DNA of 64,000 bases. Source: Nocardioides marinus (lineage in GTDB: Bacteria > Pseudomonadota > Alphaproteobacteria > Rhodobacterales > Rhodobacteraceae). The position numbers and the translations under genes were made by a program. The notes under the pieces are model-generated. The model made no database searches, was not told the origin of the DNA, and saw only the letters and a list, made by a program, of their open reading frames with translations. The stretch is from the NCBI GenBank assembly GCA_019801415.1, contig JAHVJD010000005.1, forward strand, positions 124,001 to 188,000, read 5' to 3'. This document shows, in pieces, positions 27,559 through 36,542 of the stretch (positions are counted from its first letter, which is position 1; each line of letters opens with the position of its first letter).

Positions 27559-28467
27559 ATGGACAATTCCCCCGGCGCGGCCAATTGGGCCAAGCTTCTG
27601 CTTCTCGGCGTGATCTGGGGCGCCTCCTTCATGGCGGTGTCGCTGGCGCTGCGGGGCTTTCCGCCGATGACCATTGCCGCGCTGCGCATTTCGATCGGCG
27701 CGTTGTGCCTGTTGGGTGTGCTCCATGCCATGGGGATTGCCCTGCCCACGCTGCGATCACGCGAAGGTCGCCTCATCTGGGCCTGTGCGCTGGGTATGGG
27801 CTTCTTTTCCAACGCCCTGCCGTTTTCCTTGCTGAGTTGGGGTCAAACCCACGTCGCCAGCGGATTTGCCGGGGTCTGCATGGCGGTGGTGCCGCTGTTC
27901 GTGTTGCCACTGGCCCATCTGCTTGTTCCGGGTGAAGCCATGACCCTCCGCAGGACCATCAGCTTCTTCGTAGGCTTTTCAGGAGTCGTGGTGCTGATCG
28001 GGCTGGATGCGTTTCGAACCGCCGGGAGCGACTTTGAATCGCTGGCGCGACTGGCCTGTCTCGGCGCATCCCTTTGCTATGCGCTCGGCTCGATCCTCAC
28101 CCGTCTCTGTCCCCAGGTGAACATGCTGGCTCTGTCAGCCGCGGCGCTGCTGTGTGGTGCGGGCATGATGGTTCCGGCCGCGCTTTGGGCCGAAGGGGTG
28201 CCAAACTTGCCCGAAGCCCTGCCACTGGCCGCAGTGATCTACCTCGGGCTGCTCCCAACTGCGCTGGCACAGGTGCTGCTGGTGCAAGTTGCCCGCAGCG
28301 CGGGCCCTGCCTTTCTGTCGACAGTGAACTATCAGGTGCCGGTCTGGTCGGTGATCTTCGGCGCCCTCCTGCTGGGCGAAGCCCTGCCGCCGCAGCTGTT
28401 CGTGGCGATGACGCTGATCCTCGGGGGGCTGGTGCTCAGCCGTGGCCGTCGGCCGCGCCCCATCTGA
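27559..28467 (+). CDS. EamA/DMT family transporter (first of a tandem pair)
   Basis: 302 residues with about ten hydrophobic helices arranged as two EamA repeats of five. Typical features are GVIWGASFMAVSLAL at the N-terminus, FSLLSWGQTHVASGFAG, and the second-repeat end VNYQVPVWSVIFGALLLGE. DMT exporters move amino acids, metabolites or drugs out of the cell; the substrate is not visible in the sequence. A second EamA gene with close similarity follows after about 100 bases. AAGGAGAC precedes the ATG. Confidence 0.93.
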   Translation: MDNSPGAANWAKLLLLGVIWGASFMAVSLALRGFPPMTIAALRISIGALCLLGVLHAMGIALPTLRSREGRLIWACALGMGFFSNALPFSLLSWGQTHVASGFAGVCMAVVPLFVLPLAHLLVPGEAMTLRRTISFFVGFSGVVVLIGLDAFRTAGSDFESLARLACLGASLCYALGSILTRLCPQVNMLALSAAALLCGAGMMVPAALWAEGVPNLPEALPLAAVIYLGLLPTALAQVLLVQVARSAGPAFLSTVNYQVPVWSVIFGALLLGEALPPQLFVAMTLILGGLVLSRGRRPRPI

Positions 28468-28500
28468 TCTGCGCCCGGAACCGCAACACAAGATAGATAA

Positions 28501-28543
28501 CAAGACAAGCAGTCTTGACCTATCCTGTTCGGCAAGGTTTTGT
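28501..28543 (+). promoter_or_regulatory. Inverted repeat over candidate promoter of second EamA gene
   Basis: CAAGAC-AAGCA-GTCTTG (28501-28517) overlaps TTGACC (28515-28520), followed after 17 bases by TTTTGT (28538-28543). The second transporter may have its own regulated promoter. Confidence 0.4.
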
Positions 28544-28568
28544 CGCGCAGAGACAAACGGAGACCTTG

Positions 28569-29474
28569 ATGCCCCCAATCGCGCCGCGCTACTGGCTGAT
28601 GATTTCCACGCTGGGTCTGGTCTGGGGAGCGACTTTCCTGCTGATCAAGCTGGCGCTGGAGGGCACCACGCCATTCTGGCTGGCCGCCGGACGCACTGGG
28701 TTTGCGGCCCTCCTGTTGGGCACAATCTGGGTCGCGCGCGGATGTCGGCTGTTCCGCGATCAGCCAAACTGGCCGTCGCTGGGGGCGATCGCCGTACTAA
28801 GCACCGCCCTGCCCTTCATGCTGATCTCCTGGGGCCAGCAGCATGTATCGTCAGGGTTCACCGGCGTCAGCATGGCGGCAATCCCGCTGATGGTACTGCC
28901 GCTTGCGCATATCTTCGTCCCCGGAGAGCAACTGACCCTGCGGCGCCTGATCGGCTTTTCGATCGGCTTTGCTGGCGTTGCCCTGCTGATCGGCGGCCAG
29001 GCATTCGAGAGCAGCGGAGCGCCGCTCGAATCCTTTGGTCGGGCCGCCTGCCTGTCGGCGGCGGCCTGCTACGCGGTCAGCTCAATCCTCACACGCCGCC
29101 TGCCGCCGGTGGACCCGGTGGGCCTCGCAGCGGTGCTGCTGCTGATCGGCTTTGCGATCATCTGCCCGGTGGCGCTGTGGATCGAGGGGCCTCCGATCAT
29201 GCCAGATGGCCAAACCCTGCTGATCGCCGCGTTCCTCGGCCTGATCCCCACCGCCGCCGCCAACCTGCTGCGGATCATCGTCGTACGCGAGGCCGGGCCG
29301 ACCTTCATGACCCTCACCAACTATCAGGTGCCGGTCTGGGCCGTGGTGCTGGGTGCCGTCTTTCTGGACGAAGAACTGCCGCCGTCGATGCTGGTTGCCA
29401 TGGTGATGATATTGGGCGGCCTCGGCCTCAGCCAGTTCGGGCGACTAAGCCGCCTGTTCAACAAGGCGCGCTAG
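28569..29474 (+). CDS. EamA/DMT family transporter (second of a tandem pair)
   Basis: 301 residues from ATG 28569, which has CGGAGAC upstream; a TTG at 28515 falls in the promoter. Two EamA repeats of five helices are visible, with GLVWGATFLLIKLALEG at the start and LTNYQVPVWAVVLGAVFLDE in the second repeat. It closely resembles the gene before it along the whole length, so the pair probably arose by duplication. Substrate unknown. It is convergent with glmM and shares a hairpin terminator. Confidence 0.93.
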   Translation: MPPIAPRYWLMISTLGLVWGATFLLIKLALEGTTPFWLAAGRTGFAALLLGTIWVARGCRLFRDQPNWPSLGAIAVLSTALPFMLISWGQQHVSSGFTGVSMAAIPLMVLPLAHIFVPGEQLTLRRLIGFSIGFAGVALLIGGQAFESSGAPLESFGRAACLSAAACYAVSSILTRRLPPVDPVGLAAVLLLIGFAIICPVALWIEGPPIMPDGQTLLIAAFLGLIPTAAANLLRIIVVREAGPTFMTLTNYQVPVWAVVLGAVFLDEELPPSMLVAMVMILGGLGLSQFGRLSRLFNKAR

Positions 29475-29495
29475 AAGGGGCGCTGGCGCCCCTTT
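29475..29495. terminator. Shared hairpin between convergent genes
   Basis: Perfect stem AAGGGGCGC/GCGCCCCTT with a TG loop starts right after the transporter stop. T runs are short on both sides, so it may serve either gene. Confidence 0.6.
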
Positions 29496-29553
29496 CAGGC
29501 GACTTATCCGGCTTGCCAATCCAGCTGACTTGGGACGACGGATGGCCGCCGGA

Positions 29554-30900
29554 TCACTGTCCGACAGCGGCCTCCACCGCGGCAACAACGCTGTCGACCG
29601 CCAAGGTCATCAGCTCTGCGTCTTCGCTTTCGGCCATCACCCGCACCAGCGGCTCAGTGCCCGACTTGCGAATTAGCAAACGGCCCTGCCCGTTCAGCAT
29701 TTTCTCTGCCGCCGCAATCGCCTCTTGCACGCGTCCATCCTCAAGAGGTGCCTGCCCGGTTTGATAGCGGACGTTGCGCAGCCGCTGTGGGACGGTCTGG
29801 AACTGATGCGCCAGTTCCGAGGCCTTCTGCCCCGTGTGCACCATTTCGGCCAGGAAGTGCAGCCCTGCCATCAGGCCGTCACCGGTGGTGGCATAGTCGC
29901 TCATCACGATGTGGCCGGACTGTTCGCCGCCGAGGTTGAAACCACCCTCGCGCATGCGTTCGACCACGTAGCGGTCGCCAACAGCGGTGCGTTCCAGCCC
30001 CAGCCCCTTGCCCTCCAAAAACCGTTCCAGTCCGAGGTTCGACATCACCGTCGCCACCAGCGCGCCTCCGGCCAGCTGGCCCTGTTCGGCCCAACGGCTG
30101 GCCAGCAGGGCCATCAGCTGGTCCCCATCGGCCACGGTGCCGGTCTCATCGATGATGATGACCCGGTCGGCATCGCCGTCCAGACAAATACCGACATGCG
30201 CGCCATGGGCCACGACGGCATCTGCCGCGGTCTGCGGCTGGGTGGACCCGCAACCGCGGTTGATGTTCAACCCATCCGGCGAAACCCCGATCGGAACGAC
30301 CTCTGCGCCCAGCTCCCACAGGATTTCCGGCGCCGCGCGGTGGGCCGCGCCATTGGCGCAATCGATCACGACCTTCAACCCATTCAGGCTGAGATTGCGT
30401 GGCAGGGAGCTCTTGACCCGCTCCCCATAGCGGAACCTCGCATCATCGATGCGCTTGGCGCGCCCGATATTGGCAGCCTGGGCCGGTTCGACCCCCGCCT
30501 CCACCAGCGCCTCGATCTCCAGCTCGGCGCTGTCGGACAATTTGTATCCATCGGGGCCAAAGAACTTGATGCCGTTATCCTCGGACGGATTGTGACTGGC
30601 GGAGATCATGACTCCCAGATCCGCCCGCATCGAACGCGTCATCAGACCAACCGCAGGCGTCGGCACGGGGCCCAGCAACAACACGTTCATGCCGGTCGAA
30701 GTCAACCCGGCTGTCAGCGCGTTTTCGAACATGTACCCCGACAGACGGGTATCCTTGCCGATCACGACCCGGTGCACGCCAGTCGCGTCGCGGCGAAAAT
30801 AACGGCCGACGGCAGAACCGATCCGCAGCGCCATTTCCGCTGTCATGGGATAGGTATTGGCGGTGCCACGGACACCGTCGGTGCCAAAAAGTTTTCGCAT
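29554..30900 (-). CDS. glmM: Phosphoglucosamine mutase
   Basis: 448 residues, standard length. It turns glucosamine-6-phosphate into glucosamine-1-phosphate for peptidoglycan and lipopolysaccharide. The N-terminal [13 protein letters not shown], the phosphoserine loop [18 protein letters not shown], the metal site DGDADR and the late sugar-binding [11 protein letters not shown] are all present, followed by the C-terminal phosphate-binding [17 protein letters not shown] 30900 is chosen because the N-terminus starts Met-Arg-Lys-Leu-Phe; the frame is open to 31017. It is downstream of folP by 25 bases, a common arrangement (folP-glmM) in proteobacteria. Confidence 0.98.
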   Translation of the reverse strand: MRKLFGTDGVRGTANTYPMTAEMALRIGSAVGRYFRRDATGVHRVVIGKDTRLSGYMFENALTAGLTSTGMNVLLLGPVPTPAVGLMTRSMRADLGVMISASHNPSEDNGIKFFGPDGYKLSDSAELEIEALVEAGVEPAQAANIGRAKRIDDARFRYGERVKSSLPRNLSLNGLKVVIDCANGAAHRAAPEILWELGAEVVPIGVSPDGLNINRGCGSTQPQTAADAVVAHGAHVGICLDGDADRVIIIDETGTVADGDQLMALLASRWAEQGQLAGGALVATVMSNLGLERFLEGKGLGLERTAVGDRYVVERMREGGFNLGGEQSGHIVMSDYATTGDGLMAGLHFLAEMVHTGQKASELAHQFQTVPQRLRNVRYQTGQAPLEDGRVQEAIAAAEKMLNGQGRLLIRKSGTEPLVRVMAESEDAELMTLAVDSVVAAVEAAVGQ

Positions 30901-30925
30901 TTCAAATTTCCTGCCAGTCTTGGCC

Positions 30926-31921
30926 TTAACGGACGGCCTGCCACAAACGCAGAGCCTGCACCGTCTCGGCAACGTCATGCACCCGCAGAAACTGCACGCC
31001 TTGCGCCAGGGCTGCAAGCCCTACGGCGATGGATCCAGGCGCGCGCGCAGCTGCCTGCGGTTCCTCGCCGATCTTGCCAATGAAGCCTTTGCGAGACACC
31101 CCGAGCAGGATCGGACAGCCGAGACCGTGGAACAGGCTGAGATTGCGCAGCAGGGTCAAATTGTGCTCGAGCGTCTTGCCAAAGCCGATGCCGGGGTCGA
31201 TCACGATCTGCTCGCGCACCACGCCAATCGCTTCGAGCCGGTCGATCTGCGCATCAAGGTAGTCATAGACATCCAGCAGTACATCGGCGTACTGCGGATC
31301 TTCCTGCATTGTCGCAGGATCTCCCTGGGCATGCATGATGCAGACTGGCACGCTGGCTTGCGCGGCCAGAGGCGCAAGCGCCGGATCGAAGGTGAAACCG
31401 GATACATCGTTGACAAGATTTGCGCCGGCCTCCAGCGCCTCCAGACCAACCGTGGCCTTTCGGGTGTCGATCGAGATCGGGATCTGGCTCTGGGCACGGA
31501 TCGCCTCGATGACCGGCGCGGTGCGCAAAATTTCTTCGGCTTCCGGGACTTCGGCGGCGCCGGGACGGGTTGATTCACCACCGATATCGATGATGGTCGC
31601 CCCGTCGGCGACCATCTGCAACGCCGCGGCACAGGCGGTGTCGACATCTGCGTGTCGCCCGCCATCCGAGAAACTGTCGGGCGTGACGTTCAGGATGCCC
31701 ATGATCTGAGGCTGGGTGACGTCCAGACCGGCAATGGTTGCCCGGCGGGCTGTCAGGCGGCGGCGGACCGGTTCGGGCACCAGGCCCGCTGGCGCAATCC
31801 GCGGCGGCGCATCCCGGCTGAGGATCTCGACCTCGGTGAACCACAGGGCGCTGCCCGCCAGCGGCATTGCGCCTTCGGGGCGCGCCTCGCCATGCTGAAC
31901 CAATGGCCGGTAATATGTCAC
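30926..31921 (-). CDS. folP: Dihydropteroate synthase
   Basis: 331 residues, a little longer than E. coli FolP because of an N-terminal extension of about 60 residues. It joins p-aminobenzoate to dihydropterin pyrophosphate. The barrel signatures are [35 protein letters not shown] and [13 protein letters not shown], and the late [11 protein letters not shown]. The ATG overlaps the folB stop (ATGA), so the two folate genes are coupled. The pABA it uses could come from pabB-pabC at 5.5-7.3 kb. Confidence 0.97.
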   Translation of the reverse strand: MTYYRPLVQHGEARPEGAMPLAGSALWFTEVEILSRDAPPRIAPAGLVPEPVRRRLTARRATIAGLDVTQPQIMGILNVTPDSFSDGGRHADVDTACAAALQMVADGATIIDIGGESTRPGAAEVPEAEEILRTAPVIEAIRAQSQIPISIDTRKATVGLEALEAGANLVNDVSGFTFDPALAPLAAQASVPVCIMHAQGDPATMQEDPQYADVLLDVYDYLDAQIDRLEAIGVVREQIVIDPGIGFGKTLEHNLTLLRNLSLFHGLGCPILLGVSRKGFIGKIGEEPQAAARAPGSIAVGLAALAQGVQFLRVHDVAETVQALRLWQAVR

Positions 31922-32838
31922 AGTTGTGCTTGCTCCACGCTGACACCCCGCAGGGGGACACCGGGATTATCGGGCAATTCCCCGCCAAGCACAATCATTT
32001 CGCCCGCTTCGAACGTGGCGGCGAACCAGGCAGCCAGCGCAACCGAGTTCGAAGGCGGCGCCGAGGGTCCCTCCACTGCGTCCAGCACGATCTTCGAGGG
32101 GGCCCAGACGCAGATCTGGCCGTTCTTCATCGCCCAGTCCAGCTCGGTTCGGGTCGACACCACGACACAGCGGTCGTCCTTGGCCGCCAGCCGCCAGGCA
32201 TTCTGTTCGATGGCTAGAAGGTCGATCCGTCGCTGCGTCCACTTGTGACCGGTCTTGGGAACTTCCAGAGGGTGTGCGCCGACACAGAGGATCAGAGGCC
32301 GTTTGCGGCACTCCATCTGGTCGATCCACCCGGTCAGGTTGACGCTGTCGATAGCCGCGTTGGACAGGTACATCAGCCGAGGGTGCGGGCGCTCTTCCTC
32401 ATTCACCTGGTGACTGATCTGATCCTTGGAACGCACGACCTCTACCCCCAGGGCGCCGGGGCCGCGATCCAGTTTCTCGATCCGCACGAAGGCCCGCACG
32501 GCCTGCGGCTCGAGCAAGATCCGTTCTGCCACCCGCTCGGCAAGGGTTTCCAGAAGGTTCAGACGTTCGGCGGCCAGTTCATGCGCAATCGCCTCGGTCA
32601 CCTTGTCATAGGACAGGATACGATCGACGTCGTCATCCAGATCCTTGGGCAGCGGCGCGACTTCCACCACCACGTTGAAACATATCCGTTGGGTGGTGCC
32701 CCGCTCTGCCTGAAAGGCGCCGATTTCCACCTCTACGATGTGGTCGCGCAAAGAGATACGATCCAGCGGGCCCGGGGCCGCCGTGGCCACGGAACGTTCG
32801 GAAGGATGCGCAAAGGCAAGTCGGATTTCAGAGGGCAT
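31918..32838 (-). CDS. folB: Dihydroneopterin aldolase with a C-terminal extra domain
   Basis: 306 residues, more than twice the usual ~120. Residues ~26-137 form a FolB domain: ISLRDHIVEVEIGAFQAERG, the SYDKVTEAI region and the Lys-containing RIEKLDRGPGALGVEVV. Its reaction splits dihydroneopterin to hydroxymethyldihydropterin and glycolaldehyde. Residues ~150-306 are an additional domain (LILCVGAHPLEVPK, ALAAWFAATFEAGEMIVLGG) that loosely resembles an amino-acid-kinase fold; I do not recognise its function. It is the first gene of folB-folP-glmM. The long form occurs in other Rhodobacterales as far as I recall. Confidence 0.88.
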   Translation of the reverse strand: MPSEIRLAFAHPSERSVATAAPGPLDRISLRDHIVEVEIGAFQAERGTTQRICFNVVVEVAPLPKDLDDDVDRILSYDKVTEAIAHELAAERLNLLETLAERVAERILLEPQAVRAFVRIEKLDRGPGALGVEVVRSKDQISHQVNEEERPHPRLMYLSNAAIDSVNLTGWIDQMECRKRPLILCVGAHPLEVPKTGHKWTQRRIDLLAIEQNAWRLAAKDDRCVVVSTRTELDWAMKNGQICVWAPSKIVLDAVEGPSAPPSNSVALAAWFAATFEAGEMIVLGGELPDNPGVPLRGVSVEQAQL

Positions 32839-32935
32839 GGGAACGGGCCTTTGGCTGGCTGTGACGGGTGATGGGTCCCGATCTTAGACATTCGGCGACC
32901 TGATAACAGGCCCGCATGCGCCACGCCAGTGGTCG

Positions 32936-32960
32936 AATGCGGCACGATCTGTGCCGCATT
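32936..32960 (-). terminator. Hairpin after the cell wall hydrolase
   Basis: Perfect 10-bp stem AATGCGGCAC/GTGCCGCATT with a 5-base loop, six bases after the stop on the minus strand; only a short T tract follows. Confidence 0.6.
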
Positions 32961-32966
32961 CCCGCA

Positions 32967-33620
32967 TCAGTTGCTCAAGGCGGTGCGATAGCGTTCGTCG
33001 CGGTAGAACAGATGGACACCGATCCGCGCCGTTTTCGTGAAGGTCCGGCTCCAGCGCGGTCGGACCGCAGTGGTGTGATAATAGGTGGCGCCACCGGTCA
33101 GATCGGTCTTGAACCCGTCCAGAGCAGCCCGAGCCACCTTGGCCACCCGTTGGTAGGCCTTCTTCTCGTGGATGACTTCCTTGTGGCCATCACAGGTATA
33201 GGTGAACTGGCACTGATATTTGCGCCCCGTCCCCTGATTGATGACGGCACAAGGCGTATTCGGGAACTGGGCGCTTTTCACCCGGTTCAGGATCACCTCT
33301 GCCACCGCGAACTGGCCCTTCACGGTTTCACCACGGGCCTCGAAGTACAAGGCCTCGGCGAGGCAGGCGAACTGCTCGCCCCCCTTGGCCGGCGGACGCG
33401 AGTCCAGCCACGCCTTGGTGAATTCCAGCTTGGGTTCCGCGCGGCGGCTCTTCAGCGAGGTGTTGCGGATTCCGAAGAACCCACTGAATTTACGCGAAGG
33501 TACCGCACTCAGGTTGGTCTTCTCACGCTCGATGAGCGTATTCAAACCCGTTTCGGCAGCAACACTCTTACCCATCGTGATGGTGGCAGCCATCACGGCA
33601 ATCATAGTCAACAGTTTCAT
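32967..33620 (-). CDS. Exported SleB-type cell wall hydrolase
   Basis: 217 residues. A signal peptide is predicted (MKLLTMIAVMAATITMGKSVAA, cleavage near residue 22). The C-terminal ~130 residues match the Hydrolase_2/SleB domain, with the catalytic Glu expected in CLAEALYFEARGE, then AEVILNRVKS and GGATYYHT. These enzymes cut the glycan strands of peptidoglycan. The gene is alone between folB and the PPDK-like gene on the same strand, with hairpins on both sides. It probably helps remodel the wall; the closest SleB proteins act in spore germination, which does not apply to this organism. Confidence 0.92.
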   Translation of the reverse strand: MKLLTMIAVMAATITMGKSVAAETGLNTLIEREKTNLSAVPSRKFSGFFGIRNTSLKSRRAEPKLEFTKAWLDSRPPAKGGEQFACLAEALYFEARGETVKGQFAVAEVILNRVKSAQFPNTPCAVINQGTGRKYQCQFTYTCDGHKEVIHEKKAYQRVAKVARAALDGFKTDLTGGATYYHTTAVRPRWSRTFTKTARIGVHLFYRDERYRTALSN

Positions 33621-33742
33621 TCAGGGTTCCCCCGTCCTATCAGCTTGCGCTCGGCCTCCCCAACGCTCGCGGTCGCATCCCTTAAAGGAAATGACCGACA
33701 AGGTCCAGCTTTGGGCGCGGGACAGCAGATGAAGGGGGGAAA

Positions 33743-33776
33743 CTCGCAGCGCCATTATATCGTTGGCGGCTGCGAG
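33743..33776 (-). terminator. Hairpin after the PPDK-like gene
   Basis: A 12-bp stem (CTCGCAGC plus GCCA on the left) pairs across a 9-base loop with one bulge; on the minus strand it is followed by TTTCC. It lies 16 bases after the stop. Confidence 0.55.
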
Positions 33777-33791
33777 ATGCCCTGCATTTTG

Positions 33792-36368
33792 TTAATATTT
33801 CGCGTATGTTGGCGCGATCTTTCCGGTTTTGCTGGAAATCGCCAGCTGGGCTGCGGCCAATCGCGCAGCAGGCACCCGGAACGGCGAACAGGACACGTAA
33901 TCAAAGCCCGCATCGCGGCAAAAGGCGATCGATTCGGGGTTGCCGCCATGCTCGCCACAGATCGACAGGGTGATGCCGTCGTTCTCCGCCCGGCCGCGCT
34001 GCACTCCCAGCTTCAGCAGCTCCCCCACGCCATCGGTATCCAGAACGTGGAAAGGGTCTTCCGGAAACACCCCTTGGTTGACGTATTCGGACATGAAGCG
34101 CCCGGCATCGTCCCGCGACAGGCCGTAGGTCATCTGGGTGAGGTCATTGGTTCCGAAGCTGAGGAACGAAATATGCGGGGAAATCTCCCCCGCCCGCAAG
34201 GCGGCACGCGGCGTTTCCACCATGACGCCCAAGCGATAGGTGAAATCTTCGCCCCGTTCGGCCTTGACCGCTGCCGCCACGGCATCAATGCGCGCCTTGA
34301 CCAGCTCCACCTCGCGTTTCGCCGAAACCAGCGGGATCATGATCTCCGGCACCACCGGCTCCCCCCATTTGGAAGCCTCCAAGGTCGCCTCGAAGATGGC
34401 GCGCGCCTGCATGTCGTAGATCTCGGGGACCGTCACCCCCAGCCGCACGCCCCGCAGACCCAGCATGGGGTTGTATTCATCCATTTCCTCGACCCGGCGC
34501 GTCACATCGCTTACCGGAATGCCCAGCGCCTCGGACAGCTCACGCTGGCCGCCCTTGGTTGCCGGCAGGAATTCATGCAGCGGGGGGTCGAACAGGCGGA
34601 TGCACACCGGCATGCCTTCCATGATGCGGAACAGCTCGCGGAAGTCATCGCGCTGCATCGGCAGCAAGCGTTCCAGCACCGCGGCCCGCCCCGAAGGGGT
34701 TTCCGCAAAGATCATCTCCCGCATCACCGTCAGCCGACCGGGATCAAAGAACATGTGCTCGGTCCGGCACAATCCGATGCCTTGCGCATTGAAGCGGCGG
34801 GCGGTTTCCGCGTCCTCGGGCGTGTCCGCGTTGGCCCGCACCCCGATGTCGCGGGCCTCGTCGGCCCAGGCCAGCAAGGTGCCCAGCGCCCCGTCCTCGG
34901 CCGCCTCAAGCATCTCGGGTTGTCCGGCCAGCACCTGGCCCGTACTGCCGTCGATGGTGATGATATCGCCCGCCTTGAACAGGCGGCCATCCTCGGCCGC
35001 CAGCATCCGACGACGGCTGTGGAATTTCAGGTTGGACGCACCGACGATGCACGGCAGGCCCAAGCCGCGGCCGATGACGGCCGCGTGGCTGGTCATGCCG
35101 CCTTTTTCCGTCAGCACACCGACCGCCGCATGCATGCCGCGCACATCCTCGGGCGAGGTTTCGCGGCGCACCAGGATGCACGGCTCGCCGCGCGCGGCGC
35201 TGGCCTGCGCGTCCGCTGCCGTGAAAACCAAACGGCCCGTTGCGGCACCGGGGCTGGCGGCGATCCCCGAGCCGATCACGTCACGCTCAGCCTCTGGCGA
35301 GACTTGCCGGTGCAGAAGTTCGTTCAGCACGTGGGCGTCAACCCGCATCAAGGCCTCTTCCTTGGGGATGATGCCATCTTCGGCCAAGGCCACCGCGATC
35401 CGCACCGCCGCACGGGCCGAGCGCGCCACCCGAACGCCATCCAGAATATGGACGCGGCCATTTTCAATAACGAATTCCAGCTGCATTTCCTCGCGCAGGC
35501 GACGGCGCATCAAGGCCGCATGCGCCTTCAGCTCGGCAAAGGCTTCCGGCGCCACCTCCTCCAGGGACAAGCCGCGCGGATCCTGCTCCAGGTACAGGGC
35601 CTGCACCCCCGCCCCCAGCGCATCGCGCCCCTGGCTCTGGCTCAGGTAGCGACCGGTGAGCTGCGGCTTGCCGGTCACCGGGTTGACCAGCTGCAAGACA
35701 CCGGAACCGCATTCGCCCTGCCCGACACCCGGCACCATCTCCTGCACCACAAGCCCGAGCCCCGCGTCGGCCGGCGCGCCCTTGGCCTGCCGCAAGAGCC
35801 GCGCCGAAGTGCCCTCCCAGGCCCGTGCCATCGAGCGCAAGACCGCCGCCAGCTGCTCCTGTGGGTCTTGCGGGAAAGGTTCGTCCGTCTCCGCCTCATA
35901 AGCATGAAGAATTTCGCTCAGCGCGTCGGGGCCACCATCCTCGACATCGTCGAAAACATCCGGATCCAGGCGCGCCACATGCACGGCGTAGGACTGCACG
36001 AACCTCAGGTACAGCGCCGCCGCCGCATTGCGCCCCAGCGTATCGCACAGATCGACATAGCGCGCATCGTTCATGCCGATATTGAGGATGGCACCCGGCC
36101 CGCCCCAGTCAGGATCTTCCGAAGACGGTCGCACGCACAACAGCGAATCCGGCTCGAACTCGCTCAGCACCGCCGCCAGATCCGGCATCTGGCCTTCGGC
36201 AATGGCATGAACCGCATCGAACGGCAGGGCAACGGTGCGGGGCACCGGCAGCTCCAGTCGGACCAACCGCTGCAAACACTTCGCCCGCCCGCCATGTGTC
36301 GCGGTGGCGATCGGTGCAGTCGGAGTGATCAGCGAAGCCTGCGGAATCTGTTCTAAGTCTTTCTGCAC
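33792..36368 (-). CDS. PPDK-family protein with degenerate ATP-grasp domain
   Basis: 858 residues from GTG 36368, preceded by AAAGGAG. The central phosphohistidine domain is intact (GGMTSHAAVIGRGLG, His about 428). The C-terminal PEP/pyruvate domain is intact too: GLCRTEHMFF, CIRLFDPPLHEFLP, MVETPRA, SFGTNDLTQMT and SICGEHGG. The N-terminal nucleotide domain, in contrast, departs from classical PPDK. The segment normally reading SMPGMMDT is replaced by a DWGGPG-containing one, the GE(F/Y)L motif reads GRYL, and the LQTR motif reads ILDGV. Classical PPDK makes PEP from pyruvate, ATP and phosphate. This one may use another phosphate source, or act as a PEP-binding protein. Hairpin terminator downstream. 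Confidence 0.85.
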   Translation of the reverse strand: MQKDLEQIPQASLITPTAPIATATHGGRAKCLQRLVRLELPVPRTVALPFDAVHAIAEGQMPDLAAVLSEFEPDSLLCVRPSSEDPDWGGPGAILNIGMNDARYVDLCDTLGRNAAAALYLRFVQSYAVHVARLDPDVFDDVEDGGPDALSEILHAYEAETDEPFPQDPQEQLAAVLRSMARAWEGTSARLLRQAKGAPADAGLGLVVQEMVPGVGQGECGSGVLQLVNPVTGKPQLTGRYLSQSQGRDALGAGVQALYLEQDPRGLSLEEVAPEAFAELKAHAALMRRRLREEMQLEFVIENGRVHILDGVRVARSARAAVRIAVALAEDGIIPKEEALMRVDAHVLNELLHRQVSPEAERDVIGSGIAASPGAATGRLVFTAADAQASAARGEPCILVRRETSPEDVRGMHAAVGVLTEKGGMTSHAAVIGRGLGLPCIVGASNLKFHSRRRMLAAEDGRLFKAGDIITIDGSTGQVLAGQPEMLEAAEDGALGTLLAWADEARDIGVRANADTPEDAETARRFNAQGIGLCRTEHMFFDPGRLTVMREMIFAETPSGRAAVLERLLPMQRDDFRELFRIMEGMPVCIRLFDPPLHEFLPATKGGQRELSEALGIPVSDVTRRVEEMDEYNPMLGLRGVRLGVTVPEIYDMQARAIFEATLEASKWGEPVVPEIMIPLVSAKREVELVKARIDAVAAAVKAERGEDFTYRLGVMVETPRAALRAGEISPHISFLSFGTNDLTQMTYGLSRDDAGRFMSEYVNQGVFPEDPFHVLDTDGVGELLKLGVQRGRAENDGITLSICGEHGGNPESIAFCRDAGFDYVSCSPFRVPAARLAAAQLAISSKTGKIAPTYAKY

Positions 36369-36464
36369 TGCGGCGTGTCTCCTTTGCCTGTCACCATAAG
36401 GCCCGACCGCCATGGCGCAAGAGTCTTGTCGCCGCAGCGTCGCGGCAAACGCTTCCAGACAAAG

Positions 36465-36495
36465 AAAAACCGCCCTTCCCTAACGGAAAGGACGG
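36465..36495 (-). terminator. Rho-independent terminator of glyS
   Basis: On the minus strand an imperfect stem CCGTCCTTTCC/GGGAAGGGCGG is followed by TTTTTC. It lies 48 bases after the glyS stop. Confidence 0.8.
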
Positions 36496-36542
36496 CCTCC
36501 TTGCGGGATACTGCCCCGGCCTGAACAGAGCGGATGGTCCGC

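Noticed and set aside
32916-36356. 1146-codon plus-strand frame over the hydrolase and PPDK-like genes
   Set aside because: Antisense shadow of two clear genes, rich in His/Arg/Gln as expected from reversed codons.
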